Assembly: GCA_018664365.1 (NCBI GenBank)
Contig: JABJOK010000046.1
Location: 1-5,141, forward strand
DNA length: 5,141 nt
DNA from: Candidatus Peregrinibacteria bacterium
Lineage (GTDB): Bacteria > Patescibacteriota > Gracilibacteria > UBA1369 > LOWO2-01-FULL-3
Direction of reading: 5' to 3'
Below the pieces are notes generated by a model that was not told the DNA's origin, did not search any database, and worked only from the letters and a program-made list of their open reading frames with translations. A program made the translations under genes and the position numbers. Positions 1 to 5,141 of this stretch are shown piece by piece (positions within the stretch are counted from its first letter, which is position 1; every line of letters begins with the position of its first letter).

Positions 1-27
1 AATATCTCTCTTGGAATAACAACATGT

Positions 28-609
28 ATGAAGGAAGGAATACAAAGAATAGACAATCTTGAAGAACACCTCTCAGAAAATAGAGGAGATCACGTTATCT
101 ATACAGGGACATTTGATCCATTTCATGATGGTCACCTGCACGTGGTGCTTCAGGCGCTTAACATAAGAAATGTTAGGGAAGAGCAAAATCCAGTGCTGTT
201 ATTTCCTCATAATAGGACTCTTCACAAAACTCCTTCTCCAATAGAGAGAAGAATAGCTTGGATGGAGCAAAGTTTACTTGCAGAAAGCGAAGAGATGCCT
301 GTCAGAGAAAATATTGCAATTGTTAGCGATCCATCAATTCTTTATGATCGTGATGAGTGGCACAGATTAAAAGAGAAGTTTAGGGATAGACTTATTAGAG
401 TAGTGGGAGACGACAAATCAGATCATGTAAAAGACCCTAATCTAATAGTTATAGATAGGGTTCCAAATATAAGCTCAAGTGAAATAAGAGCAATTGTTAG
501 ATCATTAAGTCTTGAAAGAATAGAAGGCCTTGGTGAAGAAGGACGATTTAAAGGTATAAATGCTGAAGTGGCACGAGCAATTTTGGCTACTAAAGTATAT
601 GAGGAATAA
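28..609 (+). CDS. NadD-like nucleotidyltransferase (cytidylyltransferase fold), start uncertain
   Basis: This looks like an adenylyl/cytidylyltransferase of the nicotinate-nucleotide adenylyltransferase (NadD) type, which would form a dinucleotide cofactor such as deamido-NAD from a mononucleotide and ATP in the cytosol. Seen in the sequence: the nucleotide-binding motif TGTFDPFHDGH at residues 26-36 (HxGH at 33-36), an HK pair at 66-67 followed by an Arg-rich helix as in NadD, a VVGDD segment at 125-129 matching the family's GxD strand, and ISSSEIR at 148-154, the second ATP-binding motif. The tail ending VYEE resembles the usual NadD C-terminus, so the 3' end is complete. Odd points: the SYTxDT-type substrate motif of classic NadD is not visible (SILYDRDEW stands there), so the substrate is uncertain. 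About 24 residues precede the first motif, where NadD normally starts almost on it. The frame has no stop back to base 1, so ATG 28 is only the first start available and the protein may be longer or fused upstream. No strong ribosome site is seen. Confidence 0.72.
   Translation: MKEGIQRIDNLEEHLSENRGDHVIYTGTFDPFHDGHLHVVLQALNIRNVREEQNPVLLFPHNRTLHKTPSPIERRIAWMEQSLLAESEEMPVRENIAIVSDPSILYDRDEWHRLKEKFRDRLIRVVGDDKSDHVKDPNLIVIDRVPNISSSEIRAIVRSLSLERIEGLGEEGRFKGINAEVARAILATKVYEE
590..609. other. Convergent 20-base 3' overlap of dus and the NadD-like gene
   Basis: The TAG of dus is at 590-592 on the minus strand and the TAA of the rightward gene is at 607-609. Neither gene can have a terminator in a spacer here, so each transcript must run into the other gene. 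Confidence 0.85.
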
Positions 610-1621
610 TTTTTTCGACGTCCTTCTTAGACTCACAAGCCATCAACTTCATCCTCAACTCTCTTGCTCCATCAAACCCTTTGCAGTACCAAGCTAGATG
701 CTTTTTTATATTAACAAAAGGAACCTTATCGCTAAGGAGTTCCTCAAAGATTTCACAGTGCTCCAAAACAGCATTGAACATTTTTTTCATTGAAGGCTCT
801 TCATTTCCAAAAAACCATGGGTTTCCAGTAGCGGCACGTCCAATCAATATGCCGTCCACTCCATATTGTTCAACACGATCTTTCGCATCTTTAAATGACT
901 TCACGTCGCCATTGCCTAGAAAACAAACTCCAGCATCTCGGCACAACTTAGCGGCTTTGCTAATTTCATCCCAGTCAGCTTCACCACTATAGAGCTGCTT
1001 AAGAGTCCTTCCATGCAGGCAAATACAATCAGGTTTTTCCTCTAAGATTGTAGATATCCACTCTTCAGTAATTGGCTTATCTGTTCCAATGCGTGTCTTT
1101 ACGGAAACTGGTATAAGCCTTCTCTCAATCTTTCCATTACGCATTTTATTGCACGCTATAATTATATCCTCATGCACGCCAGCATCTTCCAGGCTAATTC
1201 CCTCGTTCCAATCTTTGCAGCCCTTCTTAACGGCTCTAATGATCTCTCGTGCTAGGTCAGGAGTCTGTATTAACCCAGCACCGGATCCTTTTTTTGCCAC
1301 TTTATTGACAGGGCATCCCATATTGATATCAACTCCATCAAAACCAAGTGAGCAGAGCATAACGGCAGCCTTATAGAACGACTCCACTTCGACACCAAAT
1401 ACTTGCGCCACAATGGGGCGCTCATTTTGTTCATATCGAAAGGCATGCAGCATCTTAGTAGCGCCCCGTGCCAGCCCTTCTACATTCACGAATTCAGTAT
1501 ACAAAACAGAAGGTTTGCTATGTCTGCAAACCATTTGCCTAAAAGCAACGTCAGTCACACCATCCATAGGTGCCAGTCCAATTATCGGCCTATCTAGATT
1601 ATCCCAAAAACTTTTATTCAT
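590..1621 (-). CDS. dus: tRNA-dihydrouridine synthase (Dus family, FMN-dependent)
   Basis: The 343-residue product belongs to the Dus family, which reduces uridines in tRNA to dihydrouridine using FMN and NADPH in the cytosol. The TIM-barrel motifs occur in order: APMDGVTD at 17-24 (FMN-binding start of the barrel), VAQVFG at 71-76, DINMGCP at 98-104 with the expected catalytic Cys at 103, GSGAGL at 112-117, SVKTRIG at 173-179 with the conserved Lys 175, LHGRT at 202-206 with His 203, GNGDV at 236-240, and GILIGRAATGNPW at 257-269 for phosphate binding. The C-terminal helical domain follows, and total length is normal to slightly long. The motif spacing is DusB-like, but which tRNA position is modified cannot be told. 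Between GAGL and SVKTRIG there are about 30 more residues than I expect for bacterial DusB. The start ATG overlaps the stop of the upstream gene (ATGAATAA), with only a weak purine run (AGAAAAG) before it, which suggests translational coupling. The 3' end overlaps the convergent nucleotidyltransferase gene. Confidence 0.95.
   Translation of the reverse strand: MNKSFWDNLDRPIIGLAPMDGVTDVAFRQMVCRHSKPSVLYTEFVNVEGLARGATKMLHAFRYEQNERPIVAQVFGVEVESFYKAAVMLCSLGFDGVDINMGCPVNKVAKKGSGAGLIQTPDLAREIIRAVKKGCKDWNEGISLEDAGVHEDIIIACNKMRNGKIERRLIPVSVKTRIGTDKPITEEWISTILEEKPDCICLHGRTLKQLYSGEADWDEISKAAKLCRDAGVCFLGNGDVKSFKDAKDRVEQYGVDGILIGRAATGNPWFFGNEEPSMKKMFNAVLEHCEIFEELLSDKVPFVNIKKHLAWYCKGFDGARELRMKLMACESKKDVEKIIPHIL
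1614..1621 (-). other. Stop/start overlap between surface protein and dus (ATGAATAA)
   Basis: The ATG of dus and the TAA of the upstream gene lie within eight bases. No good Shine-Dalgarno precedes the ATG, so dus translation probably depends on ribosomes finishing the large gene. Confidence 0.8.
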
Positions 1622-1865
1622 TTACTTTTCTAAATGCGGCCCTTCTTGTGATTGAGTAAATCAAGGAATCTTCATCATAGGCATAAACCAATGCATCATG
1701 ATTTCCAAGCGCTAGCTTCTTTGGGACCTCAACTTTAAAATACCCTTGTGAAGCATCTGCGACAACCACAGAATTCAAAACCACACTCTTCCAAGAAACT
1801 ATAACAGTAGTTCCAGGCTCTGCATGTCCTTCAATATATGTTTTTTCAGGAACAAAATCTTCAGG
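1614..1865 (-). other. C-terminal bacterial Ig-like segment 2
   Basis: Residues 1074-1156 contain IEGHAEPGTTVIVSW, VVVADASQGYFKVEVP and LALGNHDALVYAYD. This matches the G.AEPG..V.V......V.AD..G.F...VP..L..G.H...VYA.D pattern of bacterial Ig-like (Big) domains found at the ends of surface proteins. The protein ends 12 residues after the last strand, in a basic tail (RRAAFRK), without a hydrophobic anchor. Confidence 0.65.
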
Positions 1866-4800
1866 AACTAGCTCATAGTCTTGCACCATATTGAAGATCA
1901 TTTTCATTATGTAAGCATCATCAATCAAAACAAGTTTCATATCATCAGATTCCTCTTCAACAATAAGTTTTACAGGTTTTCCCTGACCAGCATCTCCCGC
2001 AGGAACTGCATAATATTTACCAGCAGGCAGCTCTGTGAAGACAACATCCTTAATCCCCTCATCAATACGACTGTTTATAGTTTTAATAACTTCTTTTTCC
2101 TCATTCAAAATATAGATACTAAGGTTTTGTTGCTTACTTGTTCCAACAACAAAGACAACATCACCACCTCTAACTTTTTGGCCTTTTCCATAATTGGTTA
2201 TTCGTGGGATATCAGTAACCAGGTTTATATCAGCTTTATAAGGATCTCCTCCAAGGACAATGTCATCTACTAAAGAGTATTCGTCACCATCATCTTCTGG
2301 GAAGTTTTTCTTAATTTGGTAGATATCAGAAACTCCATCTTCATTTTCATCTGATGAGGTATCAAAGATTTCGTCATCCGGATTTTCTTCTCGAGCCTCT
2401 TCGGCCTCGTCATATGAAGAATAGAATGTTGGTCTTTTTGTTTCACCTGTTTCTTCATCCGTATCAAGATATTCTTCAAAATATTGTTCGATAAGATTAT
2501 TAACAGCTTCTTGATCTGAATCTTTTTCTTCTTCGGTCAAATCAGCATCATCATTTGTTAAAATTCTATCAACCAATTGTTCTTCTTCAGACTTTTCAAT
2601 CACTGGAGCCGTTTCTTCTTCTTCCTCACTTTCATCTTCTTCAAATTCTTCTAATTGATCAATGTCTGCAAATAATTCATCAATATTAACTTCTACTAAA
2701 GGTTCTTCTTCTTGCGCACTAACCTCAACATCAGGTTCTTCTTCATCAATGCTTTCGCTAAGTTCTTCAGCTCTTTCTTCCACCATCTCTTCTCTTTCCT
2801 CAACAGGAACATCTCTTTCAGTAATTCTTTCTTCGGCAACTTCCTCCTCACTATCAACTTCTTCAGAAGCCTCAGCTTCTTGAGATTCTTCTGCGGCTTC
2901 AGTTTCAGATTCAGATTCTTCCTCGTTATCACCACCTCCTCCTCCAGCTGATCCAGTACTTTGAGCTGGAGCGGGTGTAGTTTGAGTTGTAGCAGATCCG
3001 ACAGCGGAAGCTACAGTTGTAACTAAATCGGCATTTCTTGCCTTAACTGTAAAGGAATAGCTTGTAGATTCAGCAAGACCAGTAACAGTGATTCCTGATG
3101 CACCTCCCCAAGTAGCATAGTCTTGGAAGACTTCTCCTACTCCCAAGCTTCCATCAGCTTGAACATAGTTAGAACCAACAGGAATTGAATAACTTGCCGA
3201 AGCACTATTTGAATTCTGATTAATAATTACATTAATTGATGAAGTTGAAACTGCAGAAACCGTTGGAGCAGAAGGAATATTTGATAGAGCAACAGCGCTA
3301 CTTCCAGCACCAAAAGCAGACTCATCAAGGGCCAAACTCTTGGCTTTTGTTATGAATGTATTTACAGAAGAAGGGGTAAGTCCAGTTACTGTAACAGTTC
3401 CCCAAGCAGCAGCATTTTGCCATATTTCTCCAACACTAAGCGTCCCATCAGCCTGTACATAAGTACCAGAAGTAGATTCTTGAATTATATACGTTGCGCT
3501 CGCAGGGTTTCCATTTGTAGAAACAGTAACGTCAGCAGTTGTTTCAGTAATAGTTCCAATAGTTGGCGCTCCAGGAGTAGCTGGCAATGTGTAATCAGCA
3601 GCAGCACCAGAAGCAACAGTCTCAACAAGGTCAGTATTTCGTGCCTTTACGGTGACAGAATGATTTGTAGCAGGAGAAAGGCCGGTAACATTTATACCAG
3701 TCGCACCTCCCCATGTGGCATAGTCTTGAAAGACTTCTCCCACATCAAGGTTTCCACCAGCCTGTACATAGCTTCCGCCAACATCAATTGAATATTCTGC
3801 ATCAGAAGTATTTGAATTTTCATTAATAATCACATTTATTGAAGACGTTGAAGCAGATGAAACAGTTGGAGCAGAAGGAACATTAGAAAGAGCAACAGCA
3901 TCACTCGCAGTTCCAAATGCTGTTTCTGTAAGGTCTCCATTCCTTGCCTTTACCTGAAAAGAATTAGCTGAAGATGGCTCAAGCCCCGTAACTGTAACAG
4001 TTCCCCATGTAGTTGCAGATTGCCAAATCTCTCCAGCAGCAAGTGATCCATCAGCCTGTACATAATCACCAGAATTATCTTCCTGAATCAAAAATTCAGT
4101 ACTTACTGGATTTCCATTAACATCAATTGTTACCTTAGAAGTAGTTGCTGTAATAGTTCCAATAGTTGGAGCTCCAGGCACTGCAGCAGCTGTATAAACT
4201 GAGATTGCAGCAGGAACAGCAGTTGATGTATTCCCATATATATCTACAGCCCATCTTTCAAAGTAGTATTCAGAATTAGCAATCAGTCCAGTCACAGTAG
4301 TGGCAGCTGTTGTATCAGTAGCAAGATCCACATCATCAGAATCATCCCATTCAAATGCAGTTCCGCTATTTTCATACCAAGCAAGGTCTATGGTGGAGAG
4401 AGTATCTCCACCGACCACAAAGTCAGCATATCCATCACCAGTTAGGTCAACTGCCTCGACACTATGCTTATCATGAGTTCGAACATTATTATTTGTTACT
4501 AAGTGTTCAGTAAAGCTCATAGATCCATCATTTTCAGCCCACTTAATAGGTCCTGAAGAAATTTGATCAGCGCCAACTACGTCTAAATCACCATCAAGGT
4601 CAAAATCCGCATACCCCATACCTCGTGGAGAGGTGAAGGATGCAATATCACTCCATGAAAAATTCTGACTACCGTCATTCACCCACCAGCCAATACCTGC
4701 ACCAAGGCGAGGACCTATAAAATCATTGTCACCGTCTTCGTCCAAGTCCAATACTTCAAATGAAGTATGATTATATCCAGAAGTAGAAATCGAATTCTTG

Positions 4801-5141
4801 GTAAAGTTTCCACTCCCATCATTTTCCCACCATGCAACATCACTGCGAGAATCATTATTTACAACTATGTCATAATCTCCATCTCCATCCATGTCACCAA
4901 TATCCATTGCTTGGATTCCGTCAACGTATGTATCAGTAATTTCATGTGGAGTGAAGTTTTCAGATCCATCATTTTCATGCCAGATCAATTCAGCATCATA
5001 GATGCTTGTCCCTACAACATCTATATCCCCATCTCCATCAAGATCGGCAGCCGCTACATCTCGAGGATAGTCGATGCCAGTCATAATTGAATTCTTTGTA
5101 AAGCTTTCAGATCCATCATTTTCGTACCAGGCAATTTCATC
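1614..5141 (-). CDS. Giant modular surface/secreted protein: VCBS (FG-GAP) repeats, Fn3-like repeats, acidic stalk, Ig-like C-terminus (5' partial)
   Basis: At least 1175 residues are encoded and the frame is open to the right edge. The ATG at 5082-5084 is internal, because the 19 codons before it read DEIAWYENDGSESFTKNSI, the end of another repeat unit of the same kind. Residue numbers here count from that internal Met. Order: VCBS/FG-GAP array to 246; half Fn3-like segment 247-301; four Fn3-like domains 302-703 in A-B-A-B order; Pro/Ala/Gly linker 704-719; acidic Glu-rich region 720-904; TSP3-like loop 905-952; two beta-rich Ig-like segments about 953-1045 and 1074-1156. Such modules are typical of exported adhesins or cell-surface proteins, and several calcium sites are likely. 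I infer an extracellular location; the signal peptide would lie outside the window. Only two or three cysteine-free stretches need be crossed to see that the visible part has essentially no Cys, which suits export without disulfides. The C-terminus (ITRRAAFRKVNE) has no LPXTG, hydrophobic anchor or recognised sorting domain. Binding partner and exact role cannot be assigned. Confidence 0.9.
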   Translation of the reverse strand, partial: DEIAWYENDGSESFTKNSIMTGIDYPRDVAAADLDGDGDIDVVGTSIYDAELIWHENDGSENFTPHEITDTYVDGIQAMDIGDMDGDGDYDIVVNNDSRSDVAWWENDGSGNFTKNSISTSGYNHTSFEVLDLDEDGDNDFIGPRLGAGIGWWVNDGSQNFSWSDIASFTSPRGMGYADFDLDGDLDVVGADQISSGPIKWAENDGSMSFTEHLVTNNNVRTHDKHSVEAVDLTGDGYADFVVGGDTLSTIDLAWYENSGTAFEWDDSDDVDLATDTTAATTVTGLIANSEYYFERWAVDIYGNTSTAVPAAISVYTAAAVPGAPTIGTITATTSKVTIDVNGNPVSTEFLIQEDNSGDYVQADGSLAAGEIWQSATTWGTVTVTGLEPSSANSFQVKARNGDLTETAFGTASDAVALSNVPSAPTVSSASTSSINVIINENSNTSDAEYSIDVGGSYVQAGGNLDVGEVFQDYATWGGATGINVTGLSPATNHSVTVKARNTDLVETVASGAAADYTLPATPGAPTIGTITETTADVTVSTNGNPASATYIIQESTSGTYVQADGTLSVGEIWQNAAAWGTVTVTGLTPSSVNTFITKAKSLALDESAFGAGSSAVALSNIPSAPTVSAVSTSSINVIINQNSNSASASYSIPVGSNYVQADGSLGVGEVFQDYATWGGASGITVTGLAESTSYSFTVKARNADLVTTVASAVGSATTQTTPAPAQSTGSAGGGGGDNEEESESETEAAEESQEAEASEEVDSEEEVAEERITERDVPVEEREEMVEERAEELSESIDEEEPDVEVSAQEEEPLVEVNIDELFADIDQLEEFEEDESEEEEETAPVIEKSEEEQLVDRILTNDDADLTEEEKDSDQEAVNNLIEQYFEEYLDTDEETGETKRPTFYSSYDEAEEAREENPDDEIFDTSSDENEDGVSDIYQIKKNFPEDDGDEYSLVDDIVLGGDPYKADINLVTDIPRITNYGKGQKVRGGDVVFVVGTSKQQNLSIYILNEEKEVIKTINSRIDEGIKDVVFTELPAGKYYAVPAGDAGQGKPVKLIVEEESDDMKLVLIDDAYIMKMIFNMVQDYELVPEDFVPEKTYIEGHAEPGTTVIVSWKSVVLNSVVVADASQGYFKVEVPKKLALGNHDALVYAYDEDSLIYSITRRAAFRKVNE
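1950..2228 (-). other. Beta-rich Ig-like segment 1
   Basis: Residues about 953-1045: a strand-rich stretch (GDVVFVVGTS, LSIYILNEEKEVI, IKDVVFTELPAGKYYAV) with the alternating pattern of a bacterial Ig-like or carboxypeptidase-regulatory-like sandwich. The phrase ELPAGKYYAV resembles the last strands of such domains. No family is assigned with confidence. Confidence 0.5.
2229..2372 (-). other. Thrombospondin-3-like calcium loop (degenerate)
   Basis: Residues 905-952. DENEDGVSD at 912-920 resembles the DxDxDGxxD loop of TSP type-3 repeats that often end in a GTDP-type turn; here the match is LGGDPYKAD at 944-952. TSP3-like loops are commonly found near Ig-like domains in bacterial surface proteins. 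The spacing between the two halves is filled with an acidic insert (PEDDGDEYS), so this is a divergent unit. Confidence 0.6.
2373..2927 (-). other. Glu-rich acidic low-complexity region
   Basis: Residues 720-904. By manual count 59 of the 120 residues from 721 to 840 are Asp or Glu, against six Lys/Arg. The part from about 720 to 830 is low-complexity (runs of EE, EEE, EEEEE) and probably disordered or an extended, charged stalk; some heptad-like stretches (EEREEMVEERAEEL) could be helical. From about 835 to 904 composition is more mixed (LVDRILTNDDADLT, LIEQYFEEYLD) and may form short helices. Charge repulsion or calcium binding could hold it extended. Function is not known. Confidence 0.8.
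2928..2975 (-). other. Pro/Ala/Gly-rich linker
   Basis: Residues 704-719 (PAPAQSTGSAGGGGGD) form a flexible hinge between the globular Fn3-like array and the acidic region. The five-Gly run is encoded by a short triplet repeat, seen on the + strand as cctcctcctcc near 2935-2945. Confidence 0.85.
2976..3278 (-). repeat. Fn3-like domain B2 (second B-type copy)
   Basis: Residues 603-703, with PSAPTVS, INVIIN, YVQADGSLGVGEVFQ, DYATWGGA, ITVTGL and FTVKARNADL. It pairs with B1 at an offset of 603 bases; the segment gcatagtcttg is shared at 3115 and 3718. Its end degenerates into a Thr/Ala run that leads to the linker. Confidence 0.82.
3279..3578 (-). repeat. Fn3-like domain A2 (second A-type copy)
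   Basis: Residues 503-602, with PGAPTIGTITETT, YVQADGTLSVGEIWQ, WGTVTVTGL and the AVALSN end. The DNA still shows near-identical runs with A1: the stretch around gtaatagttccaatagttgg occurs at 3547 and at 4150. Its late strand (TKAKSLALDES) has drifted from the KARNGDL pattern kept in the other three copies. Confidence 0.82.
3579..3881 (-). repeat. Fn3-like domain B1 (first B-type copy)
   Basis: Residues 402-502, beginning PSAPTVS and containing INVIIN, GEVFQDYATWGGA, INVTGL and VTVKARN. By manual alignment about three quarters of the first 90 residues are identical to B2 at 2976-3278. It shares the YVQA...GE..Q..ATWG core with the A-type copies at lower identity, so A and B derive from one ancestral domain. 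Confidence 0.82.
3882..4181 (-). repeat. Fn3-like domain A1 (first A-type copy)
   Basis: Residues 302-401, beginning PGAPTIG and ending AVALSN. It has the inner motif YVQADGSLAAGEIWQ, then TTWGTVTVTGL and a closing FQVKARN strand. By manual alignment it is about 65% identical to copy A2 at 3279-3578, at an offset of exactly 603 bases. The fold is Fn3-like, with a distinctive YVQADG...GE.WQ...WG insert in the middle strands. Confidence 0.82.
4182..4346 (-). other. Half-length fibronectin-III-like segment (junction piece)
   Basis: Residues 247-301 contain TTVTGLIANSEYYFERWAVD, which matches the E-F-G strand half of a fibronectin type III domain (TVTGL..N..Y.F...A.D). The preceding A-C strands are missing. 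The residues before it are an Asp/Thr-rich run that continues straight out of the last VCBS unit. It is either a truncated Fn3 domain or the fused end of a divergent unit. The domain assignment is by motif only. Confidence 0.6.
4347..5141 (-). repeat. VCBS/FG-GAP repeat array (one partial plus five full units) with Ca-binding loops
   Basis: Protein-level repeats of about 47-53 residues. Each unit has an acidic calcium loop of the integrin-alpha type: DLDGDGDID (14-22), DMDGDGDYD (64-72), DLDEDGDND (113-121), DFDLDGDLD (159/160-168, same register) and DLTGDGYAD (213-221). Each then has a W-x-E-N-D-G-S-x-x-F strand at Trp 35, 86, 134, 182 and 236. The earliest WYENDGS copy lies at the window edge, in the 19 codons upstream of the internal Met. 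VCBS/FG-GAP units normally assemble as blades of a beta-propeller with calcium bound in the loops. Six or seven blades are usual, so at least one more unit or part unit is expected beyond the right edge. The last unit is degenerate (ENSGTAF, and T in the loop) and runs directly into the next segment. Confidence 0.88.

Noticed and set aside
610..615. T-run as an intrinsic terminator for the NadD-like gene
   Set aside because: No GC-rich stem precedes it and it lies inside the dus coding region.
1881..2273. Forward open frame of about 130 codons
   Set aside because: It lies opposite the conserved Ig-like/TSP3-like coding region and has no family features.
2662..2951. Forward-strand frames rich in Ser or Phe opposite the acidic region
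   Set aside because: They are the antisense of Glu-rich codons, lack any recognisable domain, and the opposite frame is clearly coding.
2976..4181. CRISPR-like or mobile repeat array
   Set aside because: The repeats are long, in frame, diverged and encode protein domains; there are no short identical repeats with unique spacers.
5082..5084. ATG as the start of the large leftward gene
   Set aside because: The frame continues to the window edge and the 19 upstream codons encode another copy of the WYENDGS repeat, so this Met is internal.
4767..5090. Forward open frame of about 107 codons
   Set aside because: It is antisense to the VCBS repeats; its Ile/Ser-rich pattern follows from the repeat codons.
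590..5141. Alternative genetic code (UGA as Gly, known in Gracilibacteria and SR1/Absconditabacteria)
   Set aside because: Long frames are intact with UGA counted as a stop, and the conserved Gly positions of Dus and the VCBS loops are read without it.

Overview
The window is almost entirely coding. It holds three genes: a short rightward gene at the left edge, and a leftward pair that fills the rest. Base composition leans AT. TAA and TAG are used as stops, and long frames stay open with TGA treated as a stop, so the standard genetic code fits. The combination of a divergent NadD-like nucleotidyltransferase, a Dus enzyme with an internal insertion, and a very large surface-type protein with VCBS/FG-GAP, fibronectin-III-like, acidic, thrombospondin-3-like and Ig-like segments resembles genomes of the candidate phyla radiation (Patescibacteria/Parcubacteria). 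This placement is an inference from gene style only; no rRNA or other phylogenetic marker is present.

Layout. Positions 28-609 (+) encode a cytidylyltransferase-fold protein, NadD-like, whose frame stays open to the left edge, so its true start may lie outside the window. It runs convergently into, and overlaps by 20 bases, a leftward tRNA-dihydrouridine synthase gene (590-1621). That gene overlaps by 8 bases (start and stop codons interleaved) the end of the dominant feature: a leftward gene from 1614 to beyond the right edge at 5141, encoding at least 1175 residues of a modular, probably extracellular, calcium-binding protein.

The large protein reads, from its visible N-terminal side: (i) a propeller-type array of VCBS/FG-GAP repeats with DxDxDG calcium loops (one partial plus five full units); (ii) a half-length fibronectin-III-like segment; (iii) four fibronectin-III-like domains in an A-B-A-B order, formed by a tandem duplication with an exact 603-base period; (iv) a Pro/Ala/Gly linker; (v) a strongly acidic Glu-rich stretch; (vi) a degenerate thrombospondin-3-like calcium loop; (vii) two beta-rich Ig-like segments. 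There is no C-terminal membrane helix or recognised sorting signal. The N-terminus, with any signal peptide, is outside the window.

The leftward pair looks like one transcription unit in which translation of the Dus gene may be coupled to that of the giant surface protein, a functionally odd pairing. I see no RNA gene, CRISPR array, mobile element or convincing terminator. No non-coding stretch exceeds about 30 bases. The most unusual element is the modular surface protein, especially its alternating duplicated domains and acidic stalk; I do not see a clearly new multi-gene system.
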